The notes under the pieces were generated by a model, which saw nothing but the letters and a program-made list of their open reading frames with translations, ran no database searches and had not been told where the DNA came from. DNA of 64,000 nt, from NCBI GenBank assembly GCA_008921705.1, contig VFFE01007016.1, forward strand, positions 241,225 through 305,224. The letters are read 5' to 3'. The stretch's first letter is position 1; each line of letters opens with the position of its first letter. This stretch comes from Burhinus oedicnemus. Lineage: Eukaryota; Chordata; Aves; Charadriiformes; Burhinidae. Positions 46,791 through 58,765 of the stretch are shown here, piece after piece. The translations under genes were made by a program, and so were the position numbers.

Positions 46791-47053
46791 AATTACACTG
46801 GCACACTATGCGAGCCACCCCCAGCCCCAGCCTTTCGCTGCTGGTTTTATAGATAAAGGAACACGAGCACCAGGGACCCCCCACGTCGAGCCCGGCAAAC
46901 ATCTCCGAGCGTGCTCCCTGCCAGCAATCAGCGACTACCAGGGCTGTGAAACAGGACTTTTGATGGAGGAGGTGTCAAACTCGAAGCAAACAGCTCAGAG
47001 CTGAAGCAGAGAGAGAGAAATCCAAAGTCAGGGTAGAAACCGTGCTTCTTAGT

Positions 47054-47115
47054 TCTCTTTCTCACCACCTGTGAACATTTGATCTCTCTTTCTCACCACC
47101 TGTGAACATTTGATC
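47054..47115. repeat. Perfect two-copy tandem duplication, 31-base unit
   Basis: The unit from TCTCTTTCTCACC to ACATTTGATC occurs at 47054-47084 and again at 47085-47115 with no mismatch that I can see. Perfect identity suggests a young duplication, a slippage event, or an assembly artefact. Confidence 0.92.
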
Positions 47116-48317
47116 CAGACGTTAAGGTACAGCCAGACACTCCACAGGAGTAAAAGGCCATACTGGAAGTCCAGAAGCATCCCAACTAAAGGATGGGATT
47201 TATTAAAACACCTGATGATGGTTGCGTAGTCACACCAAAGCTATAGGCGCATGAAAGGCTGCAGTCACTAATGACGTTCTAATGGAAGGAGAATGATTTT
47301 CCACGGAGCTTTAAATCCATCTCCGCAAGACAGTATCAGAAATTTCCAGCCAAAAACGTTCGTCTCCGGTCAGCTCCTTCCCTGCTCGGTGCAGGATGCG
47401 CAGCAGCGAGTGCATGTATTTATTTCAGACATGACTTCAGTCTGCAAAATAGGAGCAATCTGTTGCTGTGGCCGAGAGCCAACCCATCTCCTCCGTATCT
47501 CCGTGCAGAACATACAGACTCCGCCACAGCCATCGAGCTGCGACAGCCCACTTCTGGTGGCCAAGCCAACCTGCTTTGGAACTAAACTGCTTCAAAGAGC
47601 TGCTCAACTTTTGTTGGTCTCAGTGAGGTATTTTATACAAAATGCAACAGCTCTTACATAGAAGACCCAGGGAAAGCAAGCCCTACATCTCCCCTCCAAG
47701 GGGGTGGTCAGGACACCCCTCTGGGTGTTTTGGACATCAGTCTCCACTCTGAAGAACATTCGTGTTTCCAGACCTCAGCGTAAGCAAGAGGAATGGCTGT
47801 TCCCCACCGGGACACCGCCTGGCTGCCAGTTCTGGTGTGTTCCTACGGGCAAGCAGAAATGAGGTCAGATCTGTAAGAGCAGAAGAGAAAAACCAAACTC
47901 TGGGTTCCCAGAGCCTGGGTCAGTGTCCTAGAGGCAACATCACTTTGTCTCCCCCGTCCTCAAACGTATTCCCCGAGGCTTCACAGCAACTCCATCTAGA
48001 TTGAGTAAAAGCGTCCCAAAGTGGTTTTTTCCAATTAATTTTGCCAGATATGAAGGACTCCTTATACGTGCAGAATTTTGCCTTCAAATCAAAGGATTCC
48101 TGGGCAAAACACTGGGTTTTGGCAAACCTCTCTTTTAAATAAAGGCTTGAAAAGGAGCTGATCATTTGGGCTGGCAAGCCGTGCCCCTGGTGGAAGCAAA
48201 ATGAGCAAGGAAAATTGTTAGATACGTGTGCGAATCCTCTGTGGCGGTATAATACGGTAAGCAAAATATTTCGAGGCGGCTCAGGGCAGAGGATAACCGC
48301 GCCTCTGTGATTTGGTA
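47116..48317. other. Non-coding stretch, no gene recognised
   Basis: Nothing recognised. Frames at 47293-47661 plus and 47920-48330 minus lack domains. Confidence 0.5.
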
Positions 48318-48650
48318 GTGCTCTTTCCAAGAGTTAACAAAACCATCGGATAAAGTACTGGACAGTAGCGAAGAGAAAATTGGGAACAGTCTGGAAAATA
48401 CAATAATGCCACTTTTTTAATTGGGGGCTTAACACTTATCTGAAATACTGTGCACTTTAAGACAGACCCAGGAGGGTACTGAAAAGCACCAGAGAGAGGA
48501 AAGAAAGAGGCTTTCATAAAAACCCCCAGAAATTGTGAGAAAGCTGTACAAAGGGACAAAAACAAGAGGCTCATAAAAGAGGTCTATAAAATACTGAGAT
48601 TATAATAAAGGAAGAAAGAGCACTGCTATTTGTTCTGGAAGAGGAGAGCA
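48318..48650 (+). mobile_element. Ancient CR1 LINE fragment, sense
   Basis: Ordered similarity to old CR1 ORF2: CCAAGAGTTAACAAAACCAT (like 'gcagtcaaaaaagcaaacagaatg'), GGAAAATACAATAATGCCAC (like 'gaaaatatcatattgcc'), TGAAATACTGTGCACTTTAA (the LEYCVQ region), AAAGCACCAGAGAGAGG (the EKVQRR region) and AGAGGTCTATAAAATACTGA (the EVYKI region). Full of stops and indels. Confidence 0.72.
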
Positions 48651-51009
48651 GGGCAGAACTCAACTGAAAAAATAAAATTTAAGGACTTTAATTTTCACGT
48701 GACGTCTTAATTAACCTGCGCAACTACTGCTGTAGGGGAGCAGAAGCACAGAATTTAACGAAAATTAGAACAGACAACAACATCCCATTTTCTAAGTGGC
48801 ATTTCTGCCATTTCCATTTCGCTTTTAAGAACGGGATATCGTCAAAATAAACCTCCTTTTAATCACATTATTAACAGCGCGGCAACTGATCGGCAGTTCA
48901 CGTTGTTTTCCTAAGTGGAGGATAGCGGTGCGGCGGCAGCGAAACGCTGCCGAGTTTCTCCTTCTGGGCAAGGTCTTGCCCGCTCTGCCCCGAGGGCAGG
49001 TCAGGACCAGCATGGTCACCCTGTCCCTGCTTTCCCCGCTGCCACCCACAAAGCGCTGCTGGAGGCGGGGATGGAGCGCGGCAGGGAAACGTGTGAACGC
49101 ATTAATCAGTTAAATTCCTAAACCCCTTCCCATCACATTGCACCTAAGGATCGGGACGCTGCTGAGCCAGAGACACGCTGCAACTTAACACGAAGTTTTG
49201 GGCTCCCATCCCCTGCCAGTACAAAAGCTGAAAAATACAAGGGGAAAAAAAAAAAAAAATTCTATTTATTGTTGGGTTGTTCGCCAAGTGCGGAGTCAGC
49301 ATTTTTGGTACCTACCATCAGCATTTCTTTGTCAGTCACTTCTCTCCACCTGCTTTCACATAGTGAGTGAAAAGGATAAAATACTACTTTTTTTTTTTTT
49401 TTCCTAGCAAAATGATTGTAAAGCCACTTCAAATTTGCGGAGGGATGCAGGTGCAGCTCTCAGCTGCCGCACTTGAAGATGACGGGGTTACAAGCTGGCA
49501 GAGTCGCTCTTCGGCTGCAGAACCTCTCCCGCAGCAGCTCTCAGCCCTACGACTTCCCTCCGCTCTCAACTTTGTGAAATCCTGACTTTTCAGAGCCGAC
49601 ATCACTCAAACCCTTCTCTCTGCTGGAACCGACACCTTTCGGGGATGCAGTGGTAAAAGCAGAGAGTGCTCATGAGATGCGCTATCCCAAGTGTAATTTT
49701 CCCTTTGTAAATACGTTTTGGCCACCGCTCAGTCCGGGTGGGATGGCTGGGAAAGCAGCTGATATCTGAAATCTCAGCCATAGCATGAAAATAGTCTTTA
49801 ATGAACTGCGCGTCTGAGGGGGGGGGAAAAAAAGAATTGGCTGCAAACTAACAAGTGATAACCATTGGAAAACTAAGCGAAGCATATGCAGGAGGAAAAC
49901 TCCATTAAAGCGCTAGCCATGCAATTAAAGATGGACGTGGTAAACTCGTGTGCAAGCAGTTCACGGTGCTGCCGTGACCCACAGCCCCATTAGCTCTGGA
50001 GCAAGGGTAAGCTGATTAGCTCTGGAGAAGGACGATGGCAGAACTCATCAGCTAAGCTCGTTAGCTGCCACGCAAAGTTGGTGTACCTTGGAAGCTCTGC
50101 AAAGCGATTAGCTTGGGGTGGGAGGAGGCAGCAGAGCCTGTTACAGTAGATGAATAACCCAAAGCAGTCACTGCGTGGGCACGAGCTCCGTGTACGGATC
50201 GGCTGCCTGGGCTGCGGCTCCCTGGCAAAGCCGGGGAGAGGGAGGTCTGCCTCGGTGGGGTGCGGGGGGAAAAGACACCCGGTTCCAGGTCACGGCACGT
50301 CTGCAGCCTGCCAAACCCCTGTCTTGGTCACAGCCAAGGTCTGCAGGCTTCTCGCACAACAGAACTAAGCCCCCACGGTCTGCAAGTCCCTCTTAATTCC
50401 CTGCCTGCCATGGCTGAGTGAGCCGGGATCCGCACCATGAAAAGCCGGGGAGACGGATGTTGTCTCTTTGCCAGCCCAGGACGAGCGCCACCAACTCTCC
50501 TCAAAATACTGCTTGACCAAGTTTATCTTAAATGCAAACCAGAGGAGCAGGATAATAATTCAAGTCCAATGAAAAATGACATTTTTTTCCCCCCATCTCC
50601 CTTCGGTCTGCGCAGTGATGCCCTGCAGTCGTTCCCAAACAACAACTCTCTCATTTGGGAAGCAAATCCCAAGGAGGTACGGCTCTAAACATCTCCCCTC
50701 CTCTCGTGGTGGGACCCCGCTTCAGCCATCTAGTTGGGAATATGACCAGCACATCGTGGGTTTTTATACGGTAAGGAAACCATTTTGTCCCATCTTTAAA
50801 TGGCTCATACAGCTCGTTATAAGCTGCTTCAGCCCTCCGAAAACTGCACAAAACCTACTTCCACTCGGACCGCCTGCCCGCAAGCTGAGCAAAACACAAG
50901 AGCTTTGGTCTTTCTGCCAGTTCGCAGTGGCTGAAGTCTTGTACACGTCGGCTTCTCTTTGCTGGTGTGGGTTTTTTTTTTCCCCTCCTTTTTTTCCATA
51001 AAAACAAGA
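48651..51009. other. Non-coding stretch, no gene recognised
   Basis: Contains an E-box overlapping a half CRE (CACGTGACGTC, 48696-48706), then A15 (49245-49259) and T15 (49388-49402) tracts in inverted orientation about 130 bases apart. Decayed direct repeats ATTAGCTCTGGAG lie 26 bases apart at 49989 and 50015, with further TTAGCT words to 50110. No exon recognised. Confidence 0.5.
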
Positions 51010-51705
51010 CGGGGACAAGAATATTAAATATTAAAAACCCAAGGAAAATAAGTATTAAAAACAGCTTTAATCACAAACCCACAGATTATTTAGGCTACAC
51101 GTAGCAAATGTCTACTGGGGTGTAGAAAGTTAATTCTCTAGGGTACAACCAAGGAAGGAAAATATGTGCTCTAACTTAACACTTTCTAATTTCGAAGTGC
51201 CTACCTGCAAAAGTTCATTGTGAATGCATGGAGATGTCTTCTGCATTCATTAAGTCTGTTTGGTTAATCTGCTTTTACATAAAACTAAAATAGATTCATA
51301 AACTTCTCCAAACTGCCCCAGCATTGCCAGCATTCTTCCCTTTCTGACAAGCTTTGCAAGACTTGATTTGATTAAAAACTTTTCTTAAATTTCCATATCC
51401 TGAAGTCAAGGTAGTAGATGACAATCTTTGTTTTTGTTTCAAAATAAAGAAGCTTCACGGTTGCAGAGAACACATGATGCAAGCATAACCGACAGCTCAA
51501 AACCAGATGGCAAATAAAATTATCTCAAAGCATATTGTTATTTTTACATTGCATTTACGATTTCCAACACTCATATTTGGCAATACTGCTGTCCCTCGTT
51601 TTATGTAGGTTAAAAGTGAGAAGCAGCTGTCTGCTCGCTCCAAAGTCAAGTATTTACCCCCAGGTAGGATCTATTTATGTGCATTTAACCAACTATTTAT
51701 AGTCA
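51010..51705. other. Candidate regulatory AT-rich segment with a MEF2-type site
   Basis: About 700 bases of AT-rich, non-repetitive sequence, including AATATTAAATATTAAAAACC, AAAACAGCTTTAATCACAAA, GATTATTTAGG, AATTATCTCAAAGCATATTG, and near the end an exact MEF2 consensus CTATTTATAG at 51693-51702. There is no CR1 or MIR similarity. It may equally be plain AT-rich neutral DNA. Confidence 0.28.
51693..51702. promoter_or_regulatory. MEF2 consensus site
   Basis: CTATTTATAG fits CTA(A/T)4TAG exactly. A single 10-mer match in AT-rich sequence is weak evidence on its own. Confidence 0.25.
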
Positions 51706-54189
51706 TTCGAAAACAGAAGGGTTTTATGAAAAGTGCTGGCACAGCCTTCCCTATAACAGCATTGATAACATCTTCTCTCTGTTCCCACCGGACCTTCTAA
51801 TTTGATAACTCCTTTGGTAAAGATGAGCTGCAATGTTGGGACCTGCGATATTAAAACGTCTTTGAGCAACCCCACTACCTCCCCAGTTGCTTTTCTGCTG
51901 TTTGTAGCAATAAATCTTCCAGTCGCGCAGCGAGGCACCAAGACACTTCTTATGTTTATTAGATAGGCTACTAGGGCTTCGGGAAGTATTAGCAGTCCAT
52001 CAGAAGAGACACTGACACCAGTATCTCCAGGTACTCGAGGCAGAACATCTCTGCCACGCGGATGGTGACGAGCACCGGACGAACGCATAGCCAGAGGAGA
52101 CAGCGCGTCACCCACGGACACAATCTCCCCTCATCCCATGGATTTTTTTCTCCCTACTGTGCTTTCTAAGAAACACGACAGTCGCACAGGGAGATTTCTC
52201 AAATGACATCGATGCCCCAGTCCCTTACCAAAGCAGCAGGAGGAGCAAGAAAAACAATTTGTTTCTAGAAGCTGATGTTCATCAGCAAACCCCACCTCTT
52301 TGCTCCTACCACAGCAAACAGGACTTCTCCTTCCCAACCCTGACTGTGCAAAGATGCATTAGATAAAAAAAAAAACAATGTATCTAAATAAGAAATGCAG
52401 CAAAAAGAAATGAGTTTAGACAGCTCCTCCTCCCTGATCTTGACTATAATAATTACGTCCATGTTGTGTGAATTCACGGCTGTGCATCCTCAGCATAGCT
52501 CACTTTTCCCATTAACTTCAAAATCCTCTCTCTCCTCACCCGCCCTTCCAGGTGTCCAAAAATTCACTCATTTCTCTTCACCATCGAGGCCGTCCATGAC
52601 ATGGCCCTTCCTTAGCCCTCCGCAGCCCCAGCCACACCTCGCTCCACCAAGGAAGGTTTCCAGCCTCCTCCATGCCCTCCCATGCTTTTCCTCACGCTCC
52701 CCCTTCCAGCCTGGAAGAGACTTTTGGGAGCAATCCACGCAAACATTAACACATCCTGCTTTCAAACCTTTCCAGACGCCCTCCTGCAGAGACAGCTACA
52801 GAACGCTGGCAGTCGATCAAGGCGGGCAGGTGACGAGCCGGCTCTGTCCCCCTTCCCCTTGCCGGCTGCCAGGATCCCGCTATGCCCTTCGACCTCCCTC
52901 TCCTGCCAATTAACACACCAAACGAACCGACAACCACGAGCGTAAACTCACGACGCTCTGCCAACCACCAACCCAAGTCCACTTGCTCACGTGCTGTTCC
53001 CCATCCTTCGATATTCCCTTAGGTTTTGCTTTTAGACTGCGAGCTTTCCGGACAAAGCCTCTATCTCCTCTTATTTTTCGTACAAGAGCCAGTACTAACA
53101 CGGTTAGGAACAGCAGCCAGCCTTTGATTGCCAAAGTATTAGCGATGCCACCCATCAAGCTGTGTCATAGTTAGCGAGTTGTCAGAGCGGCAGCGCCATT
53201 AAAAAGCGCAAGCTCATAACCAACGCACGTAAAACACCGCGAGAGACACAGTCAACAGGTTGGGTGGGGATTTATTCCAGAACCGATGGAAGCAAAGGGC
53301 TCGGCAGCGAGGACTGCTGAAAGCAGGGGAGCGAGCCCGGCTGACGCTCTCGTACCGTAACGGTCCTACCACCTGGTTTGCAACAGCAAGTTCTGGTGAA
53401 AGCCACACATTAATTTCATTAATTGAAACCCAAACGACCCCCGCGGTCTGTGGGCTTTCTCTGGCACACTACTGGCCACTTCGTCATCCCATCACTCGGC
53501 ACCAGGGCTTCTCCTCCGTTATCCCCGGTTCTTCCTTCAGCTTTTTTACTGAGACCAGCGCTTTTATGAGTACCCTCGCTCGCTCCCCTGATGATTTCTG
53601 CCTGGATTTGCAAACTCTTTTATTCCTTCTCTTCTCGTTTCACATCAGAGGAACGTCAAGACTTTCGCTGCCTGGTGTTAGCTTTGTGTCTGTACACGAC
53701 GTTCTCGCTGCGCTCGCTGGGACCCGCCGGCTTTATAATTAGGGCCAGGATTCAAGCAGCACCAAGCACACTTGCAAAGATTTTCTTCAAAACCAAAAAG
53801 GAAACTTCCCCAACTCCTTCCCCCCCCGTGCGTGCCCTCCCCTCCTGCCGCAGCTCTGCAGGCGAAAGATGACGGCTAAAGAAAAATAAAAAAGCCATCG
53901 CCTTCCATCACACAGCGAAGCCGGCTGGCTCTCCCCGGGCAGCGACCCACGCGCCAGGGCTGCGGTTCCAGGCTTCAGAGCTCCCTCCTGGTGTGGCATC
54001 ATCCAGTCTCTTTGTGGACCACCAGGGACCGCAGCAGCCTGTCTCCCCGCAGAGCTCACAGACCGATTCCCTCCCGGCACACGCCGGCTCGACCCAGCAG
54101 TCCCCAAAAGCTCGTGTCCCACCAGCCTTCCCTCCAGCCCGTTCCGCAGCTCCCGCCGTGGGAAGACGGGACCTGTTGATTTCTGCAGT
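51706..54189. other. Non-coding stretch, no gene recognised
   Basis: Pyrimidine-rich at 52500-52700 and moderately GC-rich at 53820-54180. The minus frame 51693-52121 (142 codons) and plus frames 52395-52913 and 53260-53742 have no recognisable domains. Confidence 0.5.
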
Positions 54190-54450
54190 TCCGTAGAAGT
54201 GTGAATTGATGAGCTACTTCAGGAAGCTAATATTAATTCTTGGAATAACGCGTCAGGGCTGCCTGGCTGATTACCCCTCATTCCCGTCTGCTTACAAACA
54301 ATGATTACAGTCTAATCTCAGCACTCTTGGAGGAGCGGCGCAGAGTACCCTTCATCGAGCGTAATTACGTTCCAGCTCCCTCGGAGCCGAGGCTCTTACT
54401 CACTCCTTGCATTATCTGCAGACTAATCCAGTCGGCTGGAATGGAGGTAA
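54190..54450. other. Candidate conserved non-coding element
   Basis: Contains GTGAATTGATGAGC, AAGCTAATATTAATTCTTGG, CTGGCTGATTACCCCTCATT, CAAACAATGATTACAGTCTA, GAGCGTAATTACGTTCC and CTTGCATTATCTGCAGACTA. Non-repetitive with dense intact cores. Compositional evidence only. Confidence 0.3.
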
Positions 54451-56241
54451 AAATGACTCCAAAGAGCTGTAGTAAGCTCCTGCTCCGGCTCCGAAGCCAA
54501 GTTAAAGAAACCAAATTGTTTCGTGATGGTCAGACAAAGGCACAGGATGAAGGAGAGATGGATCCAGCATATGGCAAAAGCCAGCGTTTGCTGGCGCTGC
54601 TGCCAGGGGTTACTTTCAGATAACTCCATGAATCCTGTTTTCTGCAGAGACGCTCAGCCCGCTATGCTTCCTTCAGCCTCTGGCATGCTCCCACCCATTC
54701 CCAGGGGACGGATATACAACAGACATCTCTGGAAGCTCTTTTAAAAGAAAGCCTTTTCCCAACGGGACCTGGTCATACGGTCTCCCCACGTTGCTCCTCC
54801 ACACTTCAGTGAGATCTCACAGGGTACTACAAGGCAGTTGGTGTCAAAACATCACCAGCCTTTTGAACGTGATGGGAAGGCTTAGCTGCTTCCAGAACTT
54901 TTGTTCTAAATATCAAAGCCAAATACAGTATACGCCTGATTTAATCCTGCAGAGGCTTCCAGGCAACTTCATTTTGCCTAAAACCCACTTCTGGGTAACC
55001 ACGTACGTCAACACCCTCTAAATCCGTTTTCTGATTATGTTATTTTCTCCAAGACCTTCAAATTACAATGTTGTTGCAACTCTGTTTCCCTTCAACATAA
55101 CTACATTCCAGAAGGACATCACCATTTCCCGCCTCTCCTGTTAAAAACACAGTTTTATACGCCCTCCCCGCGCAGACAGGACTGCGATCCTCCGCTCAGC
55201 CACAGGAAAGACGCCTCCCTCCAAGCACCCTGCGCTGCCCTCCCTTACTGGTGACACCGGTGGCGGCGATGGGACAGGATGATGGCAACACGTCCTGGCG
55301 AGCAGAGCGCGGGGTCTCCAGCCACCGCAGCGTGGCTGTCAGCCAGGCTGAAACTCCGACCGCTGCTTCTAACTCAATATCGCTCCGGGTACCTGCTAGA
55401 TGAAAGGGGTAAAAATCTGTTTGTACACGTTGCAATCACTTTTTGCCTTTGCTGGGGGGACGCAGCGACCCACCCCGGTGAATGACACAAGGGCAGGGAC
55501 CCCAACCCCACCTGAAGCACAGGCGGTTTAACCGCGGTCACCTGGGAAGCGAGACATCGCTCCCCAGAGCCTGAGCTCCCAGAAGGCAACCCGATACCTG
55601 GGCTGCCGAAGGTCCCGTGTTTTAATTAAGTGTTAAATCTAGTTATTATTTATTTCTTTTTTTTTTTTTTTTTAAATCTAGTAAGATGTTTCTCCTTCCC
55701 ACGGCGCCGTCCGTCTTTGCTGTGCTGTAATTCAGTAAGGAGAACAGTTAATTAAGTTTGAACAACAGCGTCTAATGACTTCTATTTAAAGCTGTTCATA
55801 AAAAAAATATTACAAGCCCTTAGAAATTACCTAACTTTGGAAGCTAACACGGTACCTTAAGAGAATAAAATGGTATAGTCCTGCACGCTCCCACTTTGTA
55901 GGCATATCTTCTGCCCCAAGCAGAAGAGTGGAGCAAGGCATCCACTGCTGCCCTACAAATGCTTGTTTTAAATTTAAGTCATGATGAGAACACCATGAAA
56001 ATAACAAAATGCCCCTGGATGCTGGGATCAAAATGAGTACTTGCAGCATCGCTGTTAAGCGCGGTTTCATTTAAAATACTATTCAGATACAGGGATAATA
56101 CAGCCGCTTCTAACCTGTGCGGAGCTGCGGCCTTGAGGAAAGAGAGACAGAAAAAGCAAAAAGGTCCTGAAGAGATGGGAAATACAGAGCAGACAACAAA
56201 ATGAGACAGTCTAGAAAACCAGACAGTGGTCCAACCAAACT
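54451..56241. other. Non-coding stretch with a direct-repeat-flanked T17 tract
   Basis: TTAAATCTAGT occurs at 55633-55643 and 55672-55682, flanking a 28-base segment that is mostly T17 (55657-55673 by base count, merging into the right-hand copy). No exon or repeat family recognised elsewhere in the interval. Confidence 0.5.
55633..55682. repeat. 11-base direct repeat flanking a poly-T tract
   Basis: The two identical 11-base words (TTAAATCTAGT) bracket TATTATTTATTTC plus the T-run. The layout resembles a target-site duplication around a very short poly-A-tailed insertion on the minus strand, or slippage-mediated duplication. Confidence 0.7.
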
Positions 56242-56322
56242 GGAATCACAGAATGGTTTAGGTTGGAAAGGACCTTAAAGATCATCTAGTTCCAACCCCC
56301 TGCCATGGGAATCACCCAAAGT
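56242..56322 (-). mobile_element. CR1 LINE 3' tail, antisense
   Basis: CACAGAAT (56247-56254, reverse complement of ATTCTGTG) is followed by GGTTTAGGTTGGAAAGGACC, TTAAAGATCATCTAGTTCCA and ACCCCCTGCCATGGG, the antisense of the CR1 3' terminal signature. Only about 80 bases of the element are present, so it is extremely 5' truncated. It faces away from the sense copy that starts about 50 bases downstream. Confidence 0.9.
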
Positions 56323-56373
56323 CTCAACAGGAGAAGGTAATCTCACCACAAGTGACTTGAAAACAAGACAGAC

Positions 56374-56833
56374 ATTGAGGGGCTGGAGCGTGTCCAGAGA
56401 AGGGCAACGGAGCTGGTGAGGGGTCTGGAGCACAAGTCTTGTGAGGAGCGGCTGAGGGACCTGGGGGTGTTCAGCCTGGAGAAGAGGAGGCTGAGGGGAG
56501 ACCTCACTCTCTACAACTACCTGAGAGGAGGTTGGAGCCAGGGGGGGTCGGTCTCTTCTCCCAAGTAACAAGCGATAGGACAAGAGGAAACAGCCCTATG
56601 TTGCACCAGGGGAGGTTTAGATTGGATATTAGGAAGAATTTCTTCACCAAAAGGGTTATCAAGCATTGGCACAGGCTGCTAAGGACAGTGGTGGCGACCC
56701 CATCCCTGGAGGTATTTAAAAGACGGGCAGACGTGGTGCTGAGGGACATGGGTTACTGGTGGACATGGCAGTGTTGGGTTGATGATTAGACTCGATGATC
56801 TTAAAGGTCTCTTCCAACCTAGGTGATTCTATG
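56374..56833 (+). mobile_element. Truncated CR1 LINE, sense, ORF2 C-terminus plus 3' end
   Basis: Starts at the GGGGCTGGAGCGTGTCCAGA segment ([11 protein letters not shown] region). It continues with [20 protein letters not shown] and, in a shifted frame, the part from [20 protein letters not shown] to [20 protein letters not shown]. The 3' end has GACTCGATGATCTTAAAGGT and finishes with ATTCTATG (56826-56833). The C-terminal coding part is frameshifted near 56530-56560. 5' truncated and inactive. Confidence 0.95.
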
Positions 56834-57864
56834 ACAAAAAGGAGCCGAGGATAAGAGAAGGGGGAACGGAGGGTTAGCCGTTCTGTTTGACATCTGTACA
56901 GCTTAACACTTATGTTTATCTCAAGTGCTGAACAACACGCACCGAGGTTACGCTGAGGCATGTGGTGGTGTAGGGCCACTTCCAGCCCCTGCACCACAGA
57001 AACCGCAAGAGTAAAACACACACAGAGATTTAGACACGTCACAATGATAAACACTGGAATTAACAAAGAAATTAATAAGGCGGCTGTTCAAATATTAGCC
57101 TAATTTAGCACAAAAGAGGAGATCTAGTGCAGCATTAACCTCAGACAGAGCCTTGAAAAACACATCCTGGAAGATGTGTGCTCACTCCACCCACTCACCA
57201 AAGTCTCTCTAATGAGTTTCCTCCTACCTGGTATCTCGGATCTGGAGGGAACCCCTCGAGGTAACCCGCTTCCTAGTCGCACCTCCCGCTTAACGCATAG
57301 ACTTGGAGTTGTTAGAATTGCAGAAGGGAAAAGAAACATTATTTTTCTTATTCTTGTTGGCAGAGAGGAAGTGACAATGACAACTATCCATCACTGCTCT
57401 TCATGAGCTTCACAGAGCCACAACGCAAGGATCACACCTGATTTATTTTCTACACAGCCCTAATAAAAAGGCCTCTGCTCTGACTCTACTCAAGCTAAAT
57501 CTTGCCAACATAATAAACAGAAACACGAAAACGAAGCCTGGTTTCATCCTCCTTTCTGAAATCAGCAAAGGGACGTGCTGAAGGGAGTTCAGCCTGCCCC
57601 AGAGAGGAGATGGATTCCACTGGTCCCCCATGATGGGGACACGTATTTACCTCCTTGCTGTGAAAGTCATCCTGGGTGTCAGTTCACCGCACCGCTCTCC
57701 CTGTAACTTGGCAAATTTACCCACTCCGTAAAATCATCTGAAAGCTCCCATACCACATCTCATCCTCAGAGGATCACGAATCACCAAGGCAGGACAATAT
57801 TTGAGGACCTGAAAGCACTGAAGGTGTTAAAAAAAATAAATCAGCCTTAACATTGGATGTGTAT
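56834..57864. other. Non-coding stretch, no gene recognised
   Basis: Between a younger CR1 and an old CR1. No exon or other repeat recognised. The minus frame 56716-57066 starts within the CR1 end. Confidence 0.5.
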
Positions 57865-58765
57865 ACCAGCGGGCAAGAAAGGAGCAATATTGTAGCCTGA
57901 TTCCAGAAGGTTTTCAGGAGTGATCCAGAGAATATGAGGCCTCTAAAATTTATTTCTGTACCAAATAAAACTAAACAAGAAACAATGAACCTCTAGGTGA
58001 AAAAAATACTAATAATGAAAACCATTCCTCTGCTATCTAGGAGAATTCCCTAAAATTCTTAAGGAAAAAAAAAAAAAAAAAGAATCCCTGAGGATTAGGT
58101 TTAATTATTTGGATTTTCAGAGCCTCTGTGACAAAGTATTATCAAGAAAGCTACCAGAAAACTGTCTGAGCAACTGAGCAAGGGATAGAGTGCTATTACA
58201 AATCTAGAAATTAGCTGAATGCAATTAAAAAAGGAGGTAGAACACATGACCAGTATTCAGCGTAGCAAAAGATTACACTGGCATTCCCTGAGGACTGGTT
58301 TTATCTAACATATTCTTCAGCTGTATTTGCATCGGAGAGCGAGCTGCGATGCGGCGAGACTGCACGTGACATTAGTGCTGCGGGGGGCACGGAGCTGACC
58401 TTGGCTAGTTTGCCTCTTAGGAGCACTGAAATGCTGCTTCTTCAGTGCGGGTTATCCCGGGAGAGGTTCACTTGCTTTAGTTACAGAAAACGTAAAACCA
58501 GCTGTTTAGCAGTTACGGAGAAACCTAAGAGAAAGCACAGAATAATGAAGATATTTACTCTTTTCTTGCAAGATGGGAGGGAAATGATACCCAGAGGAAC
58601 TGAACGGCAATTTTAGATAGATATAAAAAACTCTTTTCTCAAGCCCTGAATTGACCCCTGGAGCTCACTGGCACAGGCTGTCTCTCAGATCAAGAGTTCA
58701 GAAAAGTCCAAAACTGGATTAGATACATTCATAGCAAGCTCGTGGTGAAACACATTTACCAAAGC
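57865..58765 (+). mobile_element. Ancient CR1 LINE, sense, with readable reverse-transcriptase motifs
   Basis: At 57922-57969 one frame reads DPENMRPLKFISVPNK, matching the CR1 RT segment of the NYRPVSLTSVPGK type. At 58277-58315 the frame reads TGIP*GLVLSNIF, the counterpart of SGVPQGSVLGPLLFNIF with the conserved Gln replaced by TGA. Near 58620-58760, ATAAAAAACTCTTTTCTCAA, GGAGCTCACTGGCACAGGCT and AACTGGATTAGATACATTCA follow the ORF2 C-terminal region. Large internal losses are evident: the catalytic FADD-type box is not recognisable. An A17 run at 58065-58081 interrupts it and may be a secondary expansion. Inactive fossil. Confidence 0.78.
58065..58081. repeat. A17 tract inside ancient CR1
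   Basis: Seventeen A residues between two CR1-derived parts. It may be a secondary insertion tail or slippage. Confidence 0.85.
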
